DNA of 64,000 bases from JAICLK01 sp963810525. GTDB taxonomy: Bacteria; Patescibacteriota; Saccharimonadia; Saccharimonadales; UBA4665. The translations under genes were made by a program, and so were the position numbers. Positions 34,189-41,488 of this stretch are shown here, in pieces (within the stretch, counting starts at the first letter, position 1; the number at the start of each line of letters is the position of its first letter). Location of the stretch: assembly GCA_963810525.1 (NCBI GenBank), contig CAWENB010000003.1:310001-374000 (forward strand). Reading direction: 5' to 3'. The notes under the pieces are model-generated. The model made no database searches. It was not told where the DNA came from and was given only the letters and a program-made list of their open reading frames with translations.

Positions 34189-35595
34189 TTATAGTGGGTT
34201 TTGCGCTATATAGGCCTTGTAAGTACTCAGCTGCACATCGCCACCGGCGCCTCCGTCGTACAAGTTATTATCCCAAGCCCATTGCAGCACCTGGGCATCG
34301 CAACTTGTAAAGAGTCCCGTAACCGTCGCAAAGTTATCGTTCGAACCTTGGCTTTCTATTTCAAATGGTACATTGGATTGCACGGCCAGGGCATGAACCC
34401 AGCGTGTTCCACCCCACGTAGACATCGCACTGCTTCCAGGAGATACGCTTATATTCTTGTCTCCTGCCTGGCAATCCACCTGTCCGGCTTCACCGCTGCC
34501 ATCACCTGCTCCCGTTTGGTCAATGATCAGTGGACCGCTGACGCGGGAAATGAATTCGGGTATGGTGTGTTGGAACTCCGTGCCGGTGTTCATTGTTCCG
34601 TAATAATCTGAACCTGTGTCGCCAAGCAGCGCGTTGATACGAGCCTGATAAAGTGGCGGCTCCGCTCCTTCACCGGCCGCCAAGAAGGCCAGCTGGCCGG
34701 AAAAGCCGGCTCCGCGGAAATCATTGGCTTCTGTCACCAGAGCGTTCATGAGCCCGGAAATATACCAGTTATACCAAGTGGTGGCCTTCGCCGAGGTAAC
34801 TGTTTGCCCATTCCAGCTCGAGGAGCCGGGTGTCCAGCCTGGCAGAGGATTAGCGCTCAGCCCGGCCGGCAGATCACTGAAGCCTTCGCCGGTCCACCAA
34901 GTCGACGGGGCATTTGTTACCGGATCAGGGTACATGGCTTCACCTGCTTCGCCCATCCCGACGCGGTACTGGCTGACGTTCATACCAAGCGTCCGGACAA
35001 CTTCCTTAATGTACACGCCCATTGCGTTGTCGACGGCCGCCGACCATTCATAATCCGGCGACAGTACTGCCACCTCTCCGCTCTGGCTACGCAGGGTTCC
35101 GTCCGGGAGGCTCGATAACCATGACGGCGGCTGTTGAATGCCGATGCTGATAGAGACCGTATCGCCCGCTTTAACGTAATTCTGGACTTCGGTCTTGATG
35201 GCATTGCCGTAACTCGTAGAAAACTGGTTCTGGGTCGGCTCCCAGCTGGCCCAGTCGACATCAATCTCATGAAACTTAATGCCTGCGCCGTCGTCAGTTG
35301 CCTGGCGGGACGGATCCGAACCAAGCACGCCATATTCACGGGGAAATATACGATTGCTACTACTGCCGAACCTCACCGCTTCTCCGCCTGAAGCAGTCGG
35401 ATCCGGCTGTTTAGCCGCTGCGCCCGCCAGCGTCCCGCTCTCGGCTTCCGCGGCTGCATAAGGAGTTAACGCGTAAGACCTGAGTAACATGCGGGCTCCG
35501 ATACTGGCGAACACTACCACGAAGACTACGCCTACAACCAGTTGCGCGGTACTCAGATTTCTATGTGATTTGATGCTGCTCGAGTAATTAACCAT
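34189..35595 (-). CDS. Secreted/anchored glycoside hydrolase, clan GH-A-like
   Basis: A 468-aa protein. Residues 18-40 form a membrane anchor; next comes the lineage-typical segment AEAESGTLAGAA...PTASGGEAVRFG (about 49-78), resembling part of a CBM6/35-like sugar-binding fold. The catalytic region follows: KFHEIDVDWASWEPTQNQFS, YRVGMGEAGEAMYP (likely acid/base Glu), LAAGEGAEPPLY and PFEIESQGSNDN near the end, a TIM-barrel layout as in GH42/GH14-type enzymes. The exact family is unknown. It lies on the opposite strand to the LCP gene. Confidence 0.72.
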   Translation of the reverse strand: MVNYSSSIKSHRNLSTAQLVVGVVFVVVFASIGARMLLRSYALTPYAAAEAESGTLAGAAAKQPDPTASGGEAVRFGSSSNRIFPREYGVLGSDPSRQATDDGAGIKFHEIDVDWASWEPTQNQFSTSYGNAIKTEVQNYVKAGDTVSISIGIQQPPSWLSSLPDGTLRSQSGEVAVLSPDYEWSAAVDNAMGVYIKEVVRTLGMNVSQYRVGMGEAGEAMYPDPVTNAPSTWWTGEGFSDLPAGLSANPLPGWTPGSSSWNGQTVTSAKATTWYNWYISGLMNALVTEANDFRGAGFSGQLAFLAAGEGAEPPLYQARINALLGDTGSDYYGTMNTGTEFQHTIPEFISRVSGPLIIDQTGAGDGSGEAGQVDCQAGDKNISVSPGSSAMSTWGGTRWVHALAVQSNVPFEIESQGSNDNFATVTGLFTSCDAQVLQWAWDNNLYDGGAGGDVQLSTYKAYIAQNPL

Positions 35596-35937
35596 TACCA
35601 GGAAACCTAACCCAAACTATACCCGACTTAGGCAGAGTTGTCGTGAGAGGCGCGGCGTGGTCCCTGGTCCCTCCGGTCGCTCGGCATTCCAAAGATGTCT
35701 TATGGTTTGGCAGTGTCGGCGGTACTTTCCGTAACAACGCACGGTGAAAATCCCGTACGACGTCGTACAGACCTAGCAAAATGGTGGTACTATCTTCATT
35801 GGTAAGTGAGGCAGATTGCATTAAAGCCCCTTTGTTTTTTTGTTTTTGTTATAGCCACTTCACCACAGCAAAAAGAGCCGCTAAGCGTGGCTCTTTCTCG
35901 GTTAGTTATCCCGTTTTACGCTATACTTAGTCATGAC
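35596..35937. other. Intergenic region with a stem-loop
   Basis: Contains AAAGAGCC...GGCTCTTT around 35871-35894, a short bidirectional stem-loop that may be a terminator. No gene is supported before 35938. Confidence 0.45.
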
Positions 35938-36168
35938 ATGCTGTCCAACAGATTCTTCGGTATACTGAGCATCGGCTTTGGTATCGTAGTGTTTGCCATG
36001 GGTCTACCCGCTGGAGTTGGTGTTCCTTATTTGGCATTAGCGGTCCCAGGACTTCTCGCGGGTATCTACGCTTTATATCGGAAACAGTGCCTACTTGGGG
36101 CCATCGGAACAGTACTGTGCGCAATAGAGGTTATATATATTATTCTGGCATCGTATCTGAATAAGTAG
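35938..36168 (+). CDS. Small membrane protein, 76 aa
   Basis: Starts MLSNRFFGILSIGFGIVVFA, with two to three membrane helices (GIVVFAMGLPAGVGVPYLAL, GLLAGIYALY, and LCAIEVIYIILASYL). An upstream in-frame extension to 35806 is open but not hydrophobic in a natural way and crosses a stem-loop, so the ATG at 35938 is preferred. TATACT lies 10 nt upstream. Function unknown. Confidence 0.55.
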   Translation: MLSNRFFGILSIGFGIVVFAMGLPAGVGVPYLALAVPGLLAGIYALYRKQCLLGAIGTVLCAIEVIYIILASYLNK

Positions 36169-36540
36169 CGAAACTATACGCTTTAGCCTATTTCTAATGG
36201 CTACTGTTGCCGTTAAAGAATTGTCGACTTTTCGCTTGCTTGACGCACGGATTACGCCGTTGTTGGCCTGACGAGATTCGGGTTTATAGGTATACCGTGT
36301 CGCTAGCGGAAGCTTCTGTCGAAAGATGTCCTGACACCGGCGCGGTATTACCGGTCGATTTATCGATTGCCGATCTGACGGCAGATTGGCCAGTCCGGGC
36401 ATTGTCGTTTTGCTTCGTCTCATAGACACTGTATTCATACCGATTCCATTTCGTATGGCAGAGCAGCGTTTTCGCCGAAAGGTCTAAGAAGAGTTTAAAG
36501 CCGAACGTAAAATAACGAAGTATGAGGTCGTGCGTAACAG
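36169..36540. other. Intergenic region, nothing recognised
   Basis: Open frames exist on both strands but have unlikely composition and no start signals. Confidence 0.4.
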
Positions 36541-37968
36541 CTAACGATCCGTAAGGGCATCCTTGAGCGGCTTATTTGCCCCGAACAATTCCCGGAGCCT
36601 TTTCCTTTGCAGGTTCGAGAGTCCGGGAAACGCGAGCGCCGTATGCCCCAAAAGCCGAGCTTCCCGGTACCTCGCGCCCTCGATGACGAGCGCCACGATT
36701 TCGGCATGCCGGACATCCTGGTCAAACTGGTCCACCAACATTTCAGGCGGCAACGTGTTGATACGGGTAGCATACAATACCCGCAGCAGCGCATCGCTGA
36801 CGCTCAACATATCCCCGGGCCGTAATTCGGCCAGGTAATCTTCACCCGCACGCTGCGAGCCACGGTCTCTATTGAGCTCTCGGGCGATGGAATTAGATAC
36901 ATTAACCAACCTGTTGAGATCCACTAAACTTTGCTTGCCTTCCCCTGACTTAAGGCTTCGCAGTAAGGTGGCAGCGTTAGGAGTGTGACGCAGGGGGTCT
37001 CTTTCATAGTGCGCCAGAATTGCCGTGATGTACGACCTGACTAAGGGCTGGGCTCTCTCGCCGCCGCCCATGATCTGCCTTTCTCTGAGCATACGTTCCC
37101 CGTCGGGTCCGGACAGCTTGGCGTGGAGCGTGCTCAGAAACTGCGGGTTCCGCGCCGCGCCGCCGGCCTTGATGCCGAAATCAATCCAAAAAGCATCGTC
37201 CAGCATACCGGCCTCATCGAAGGCGTCAACGAAATCAGCTATCACTTGCCCGTCTAGCTGCTGCGTCCTTTTTCCGGGAAGGTCGCCGCACCGGGTACCG
37301 ATGAGCGCCTTGCCCAAACCCCTGCGCATCGACGCCGATATTTTGCTCCGGAGATCGGGGTCACTGGCCGCCTGCGGCAAAACGGCGAGATGGTTAGGAG
37401 CATATCCCGGGATCAGTAAACTTTTTGCGACGATGTTATAGACGGCATGGGAAAGCAATAAATAGATGGAACTTTCCGGATAGTCACCGGCTCGCAGCCA
37501 CTCGGCCAGCCTGTCGACCACATGGTTGAATTCGGACTCATTGGCTGCGAGCGGACCAAATACCTTAGCCAGATTCGGTATATTCGCTTCGGTGTAGGTC
37601 GAGGAATAATCCGGCGGCTTGCGCCTCTGCCCGATGTCCGCTTCGGTGACCACGTCCGTAACGTTCTCGACAACGTCAGCCTCGGCCGTGCTCCAGGTTT
37701 GCCAGTAAGAGATGCCCTTCCGGTCAAAGTAAGCACTGCCGCCCGGTTCGCCGATTTCCGGATCGCCAGACGCCTGGACACCGGTAAGCTCATAAAACGT
37801 AATGTCCCTGTCCGCAAAATTGCGCGACAATTCTTGTTGGTGGCTCGGGGCAAACAGCTCGCGTTTGATCCGGTACCACAGGGTGTACGGATGCTGCAAG
37901 GCAATTTCCGCGGCATGCTCAAACGTCTCGATAAAATAGCTGCCGCCCTGTAGTTCGGGGGTAGGCAT
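36541..37968 (-). CDS. Large soluble protein of unknown function, 475 aa
   Basis: No signal peptide or membrane helix; mostly helical, acidic N-terminal third (EADVVENVTDVVTEADIGQR). I do not recognise the family. Possible landmarks are YIETFEHAAEIALQHPYTLW-type helices at the start, RCGDLPGKRTQQLDGQVIAD near the middle, and a C-terminal LGHTALAFPGLSNLQRKRLR helix pair. TATAAT lies 8 nt before the ATG with no Shine-Dalgarno site; the promoter motif ATTATATAATA is shared with the 484-aa gene at 55345. GC-rich codon use matches that gene and the Pup-ligase-like gene, so the three may belong to one functional set (inference). Confidence 0.65.
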   Translation of the reverse strand: MPTPELQGGSYFIETFEHAAEIALQHPYTLWYRIKRELFAPSHQQELSRNFADRDITFYELTGVQASGDPEIGEPGGSAYFDRKGISYWQTWSTAEADVVENVTDVVTEADIGQRRKPPDYSSTYTEANIPNLAKVFGPLAANESEFNHVVDRLAEWLRAGDYPESSIYLLLSHAVYNIVAKSLLIPGYAPNHLAVLPQAASDPDLRSKISASMRRGLGKALIGTRCGDLPGKRTQQLDGQVIADFVDAFDEAGMLDDAFWIDFGIKAGGAARNPQFLSTLHAKLSGPDGERMLRERQIMGGGERAQPLVRSYITAILAHYERDPLRHTPNAATLLRSLKSGEGKQSLVDLNRLVNVSNSIARELNRDRGSQRAGEDYLAELRPGDMLSVSDALLRVLYATRINTLPPEMLVDQFDQDVRHAEIVALVIEGARYREARLLGHTALAFPGLSNLQRKRLRELFGANKPLKDALTDR

Positions 37969-37976
37969 AATTTAAT

Positions 37977-37982
37977 ATTATA
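37977..37982 (-). promoter_or_regulatory. -10 element (TATAAT) of the 475-aa gene
   Basis: TATAAT on the minus strand, 8 nt before the ATG. The surrounding ATTATATAATA matches the promoter at 55327-55337. Confidence 0.5.
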
Positions 37983-38196
37983 TAATATGATAGATATACT
38001 CGCAACATCGTCAGGAGTTAGGCCCGATATATGCTTATTATTTTTGTCACAGCCGTTCAATCGTAACGGTAATGAGTCACCGGGAGCGACGGCTGAAAAA
38101 TTACCACTAACCGCGCCGCCGCTACTCCCCTTATGGCTGGACAGATCTTCGTATAATGCTTACACTTGGGACAAAAGCAGCGTGGGCGAAAATAGC

Positions 38197-38509
38197 ATGT
38201 TTCAGAAGCAATGGCGGAAGATGAAGGCGCTCATCGCGCAGCGGAAAACACGAGCCGCTATCGTAGTAGTCTGTTTCGGGGTCATCGGTCTCGTGCTATT
38301 GGAAATAAGTCATGCGGCCAGTTACGTCGGTTCCGCTGAAGCCGAGTCAGGCGTGCTGGCTTCAGGTGCCCGGGTCGTCAAGGACATTACCGCTTCGGGA
38401 GGTTCGGCCGTGCAGTTCAGTACGCCGGCCGGATCCGGTTCAGGCAGCAAAACCGTCAGTGGTTCTACGGGCACCGTGAGCAAGGGCGGTAATAACATGA
38501 TCGTCGGCG
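38197..38509 (+). repeat. 313-bp exact repeat, copy 1 (N-terminal module)
   Basis: Identical base for base to 39405-39717. It covers anchor, AEAESG segment and linker, and ends exactly where the catalytic domain begins. Confidence 0.92.
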
Positions 38510-39405
38510 TGAATATCAACGGTCTGGGGAACGACTCCGGTCCGGATATGGCGGGCGCCGTCAAGTATGCCCGCGCCGATCTCGAAGCCTGGAATATACC
38601 GGCGAGCACTTTTACCAACTCAGGCATAAAACTCGACGATCTGTTGCAGGGCCCGTACAGCACCAACGGCATTGTTGGCCTCGGCAGCCCGACCACCTGG
38701 GCCAACAATGCGCTGGGCTGGTACAAGTCCTACGGCTGCAATCCAACGCTGTGTCCTATGGTTGAAGTCCTGAATGAGCCGGGAGGAACCTGGTTCTGGG
38801 GGACTAACGCCATGAGCCAGTCCAACGCCACAGCCTACGATAACATCCTTATCGCGACGTATGACGCGTTTAAAACTGCGTACGGCTCCAGCCGTCCGTT
38901 GATCCTGGCTTCATTCGACGGCGGTAATTCCGGCAATGACTGGGCGCAGTATATGTGGACCGGAAACTCCAAGATCGCCAACTATATGGACGGTATTACG
39001 GTGCACCCCTACGATTCATCGAGCACCGGTCTCGGCGATCAGGGGGACGTCACCGACTCTTATGCTCAAGCCAAGACGCTGGCCGGTCATGGTATACCGG
39101 TATATATCACGGAAATGGGCTACCAGACAGCTCCGGCATCCGGTGAGTTCCCGAGCGGTTATAGCGCGGAGTATAGCGGTGTGCAACTTTCCGCGAATCT
39201 ACAGTGCAATAACATATACAATTTCATCAGTTGGGCCCGTGGGCTGCAGTACGTCAATGCCGTCTTGATCTTCGACTACCGGGACGAACCTGCCGATAAT
39301 AATACGTACGTTACGTACGGCGTAGAGTATCTTGACGGGACCCATAAGCCTTCCTATGCCGGCATCGCTGCCGCTGCCTCAAATAAAGCTAATCCTTGCC
39401 CGTGA
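38197..39405 (+). CDS. Secreted glycoside hydrolase (clan GH-A-like), tandem copy 1
   Basis: A 402-aa protein. A basic N-terminus and membrane anchor (AAIVVVCFGVIGLVLLEISH, about 22-42) lead to AEAESGVLASGA...TASGGSAVQF and a Gly/Ser linker to about 105. The TIM-barrel catalytic region has PMVEVLNEPGGTWFWG (acid/base Glu in N-E-P), ASFDGGNSGNDW, and PVYITEMGYQT (nucleophile Glu), as in GH5/GH39/GH128-like enzymes. The start MFQKQW is chosen because the same start begins copy 2; TATAAT at 38152-38157 is 39 nt upstream. Its stop overlaps the start of copy 2 (TGATG). Confidence 0.82.
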   Translation: MFQKQWRKMKALIAQRKTRAAIVVVCFGVIGLVLLEISHAASYVGSAEAESGVLASGARVVKDITASGGSAVQFSTPAGSGSGSKTVSGSTGTVSKGGNNMIVGVNINGLGNDSGPDMAGAVKYARADLEAWNIPASTFTNSGIKLDDLLQGPYSTNGIVGLGSPTTWANNALGWYKSYGCNPTLCPMVEVLNEPGGTWFWGTNAMSQSNATAYDNILIATYDAFKTAYGSSRPLILASFDGGNSGNDWAQYMWTGNSKIANYMDGITVHPYDSSSTGLGDQGDVTDSYAQAKTLAGHGIPVYITEMGYQTAPASGEFPSGYSAEYSGVQLSANLQCNNIYNFISWARGLQYVNAVLIFDYRDEPADNNTYVTYGVEYLDGTHKPSYAGIAAAASNKANPCP

Positions 39406-39717
39406 TGTTTCAGAAGCAATGGCGGAAGATGAAGGCGCTCATCGCGCAGCGGAAAACACGAGCCGCTATCGTAGTAGTCTGTTTCGGGGTCATCGGTCTC
39501 GTGCTATTGGAAATAAGTCATGCGGCCAGTTACGTCGGTTCCGCTGAAGCCGAGTCAGGCGTGCTGGCTTCAGGTGCCCGGGTCGTCAAGGACATTACCG
39601 CTTCGGGAGGTTCGGCCGTGCAGTTCAGTACGCCGGCCGGATCCGGTTCAGGCAGCAAAACCGTCAGTGGTTCTACGGGCACCGTGAGCAAGGGCGGTAA
39701 TAACATGATCGTCGGCG
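39405..39717 (+). repeat. 313-bp exact repeat, copy 2 (N-terminal module)
   Basis: See 38197-38509. Confidence 0.92.
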
Positions 39718-40607
39718 CAGTTATTAATGGCATAGGCAGCAACCCGGGACCGGATATGGCGGGAGCGATGAAATATGTACGGGCAGATCTAGATTCCTGG
39801 GGTCTTAACGCAAGCACCTTTACGAATTCCGGTATTAAGGTAGACGATATTCTACAGGGGCCCTATAGTACGAGCGGCATTGCCGGCTTAGGCAACCCGA
39901 CTACCTGGGCGAATAACGCGTTGGGCTGGTATAAGTCAGACGGCTGTAACCCCACACTTTGCCCGATTATCGAAGTGCTTAATGAACCGGGCGGGCATTG
40001 GTTCTGGGGCACCAACGCGCTCACAACCGCCAATGCCCAGGCCTACGACAGTTTGCTCATAGCTACGTATGACGCGTTTAAAACCGCCTACGGTCCAAAC
40101 CGTCCGCTGGTCCTAGCGTCATTCGACGGCGGTGAATCCGGAGGTTCCGACTGGGGGCAGTACATGTGGCAGGAGAACGCCCAAATCGGCAGCTATATGG
40201 ATGGCATCACCGTCCACCCGTATGATTTCAATAGTACCGGTTTAGGCAGTCAAGCAAACGTAACCAATTCGTACGCCCAGGCAAAAAGCCTCGCCGGCCG
40301 GAGCATCCCGGTGTATATCACCGAAGTTGGATGGCAAACGACACCAACAGCCGCTGAAACCGCCGGCGGTGATACGCCACAATCCGGTACCGTGTTGCTG
40401 TCGCCCGCCCTGCAATGCAATGACGTCTACAACTTTATAAGCTGGGCCCGTGGGCTGCAGTACGTCAATGCCGTCATGATCTTCGACTACCGGGACGATA
40501 ACTCGAGCGATGGTACGTTTGGAATTGAGTACGCTGACGGTTCACATAAACCCTCGTACAATGCCCTCGCTGCCGCGACCGGGCTAAAAGCCAATCCTTG
40601 CCCGTAA
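39405..40607 (+). CDS. Secreted glycoside hydrolase (clan GH-A-like), tandem copy 2
   Basis: A 400-aa paralogue of the preceding gene. The first 104 codons are identical at the nucleotide level; the catalytic region is diverged, with many silent and some coding changes, but keeps PIIEVLNEPGGHWFWG and PVYITEVGWQT. A short near-identical patch returns near the C-terminus (WARGLQYVNAV...IFDYRD). The ATG overlaps the previous TGA (TGATG), so the two are translated together. Equal stoichiometry and related but different specificity are likely (inference). Confidence 0.82.
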   Translation: MFQKQWRKMKALIAQRKTRAAIVVVCFGVIGLVLLEISHAASYVGSAEAESGVLASGARVVKDITASGGSAVQFSTPAGSGSGSKTVSGSTGTVSKGGNNMIVGAVINGIGSNPGPDMAGAMKYVRADLDSWGLNASTFTNSGIKVDDILQGPYSTSGIAGLGNPTTWANNALGWYKSDGCNPTLCPIIEVLNEPGGHWFWGTNALTTANAQAYDSLLIATYDAFKTAYGPNRPLVLASFDGGESGGSDWGQYMWQENAQIGSYMDGITVHPYDFNSTGLGSQANVTNSYAQAKSLAGRSIPVYITEVGWQTTPTAAETAGGDTPQSGTVLLSPALQCNDVYNFISWARGLQYVNAVMIFDYRDDNSSDGTFGIEYADGSHKPSYNALAAATGLKANPCP

Positions 40608-40695
40608 ATGTGTGAGTGTACATACCGATGAAGCCGCCGCAATCGCCACGCTCTTGCTCAGGTTCACAGCTGCGTACCCGGGCTCGCGACCGTAG

Positions 40696-40833
40696 GATGT
40701 CGTGGAAGCGAACTTTACTCCGGCCGAACCGGCCCAAGGCGACGGATTTACGCTTGACTACATCCGGATAATATCTGGCCCTACTCTCCTCCTTTTGCCC
40801 GTTTGTTTACTTTTAACCAGATATACGGATTAA
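40696..40833 (+). pseudogene. Remnant of a secreted carbohydrate-active protein
   Basis: The frame reads VVEANFTPAEPAQGDGFTLD, then YIRIISGPTLLLLPV and a stop. FTLDYIRI resembles the last strand of GH16-type or carbohydrate-binding domains (compare VDYVRVY in the GH16 genes). No start is present. Confidence 0.35.
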
Positions 40834-40894
40834 GAAAGGTATTGGCGTGATTTTACGCAACCCTATATTCCTATCCTGTCTGCCTAACTTGAGT

Positions 40895-41398
40895 TCAAAA
40901 AGTAGTCAGCGGCTGTCTCGGCTCAGCCGCTGAGTCCGGCCGTAAAATCTGAAACGGCCTGTCACAGATGGCAATTTCCGATCTCTCGTTGAAGTGCCCG
41001 AGCAGAACACAGTACGCGTTCAAGTCTTGACGCTCCCGGTACATCCAGTACGCCTCCCAATCATTGCTGGTAATGAGCTTGCCGTCCTTCTCATAAATGG
41101 TGAGCGTCATAGGCTTATCTTCAAACCGGGTATTAAAGGTCTTCCGGAACTCGTCATGGATTACCGGCTTGTAGTCAGCCAGAGGGTGTATTACCGACAT
41201 GCTAATAATAGCTTTCTGGTAGTAGTACCAGCCGTACTCAGCCATATTGATAAGGTGCTTCAGGTCTCCGTCGTCTGGCGGGTAGCTACTGTCCCAATTA
41301 GAAATGATCGGACTAGGGTAGCTCCAGCCTCCCCATAGTTCATCGTATGCATCCCGCTGCTGCGGCTTGCTTCTTCGGAAACGACTTACTAGTGACAT
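40895..41398 (-). CDS. Hypothetical soluble protein, 167 aa
   Basis: A basic N-terminus (SLVSRFRRSKPQQRD) precedes an aromatic-rich domain (YDELWGGWSYPSPIISNWDS, MAEYGWYYYQKAI, NDWEAYWMYRERQD) and a C-terminus FQILRPDSAAEP. No known family. GGGAGG lies about 8 nt before the ATG, a strong Shine-Dalgarno site. It diverges from the TraD/VirB4-like gene and may belong to the same mobile module. Confidence 0.68.
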   Translation of the reverse strand: MSLVSRFRRSKPQQRDAYDELWGGWSYPSPIISNWDSSYPPDDGDLKHLINMAEYGWYYYQKAIISMSVIHPLADYKPVIHDEFRKTFNTRFEDKPMTLTIYEKDGKLITSNDWEAYWMYRERQDLNAYCVLLGHFNERSEIAICDRPFQILRPDSAAEPRQPLTTF

Positions 41399-41488
41399 AC
41401 CCGTGACCTCCCCTTCGCTTCAAACGTATTTGGTAGTATGACAAATTGCTTCACACCGGACAATTGCTTGTGGTTATAGGATACAACG

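Noticed and set aside
37413..38060. Minus-strand open frame of 215 codons
   Set aside because: It is another frame of the 475-aa gene, rich in Arg, Ser and Pro, without start signal.
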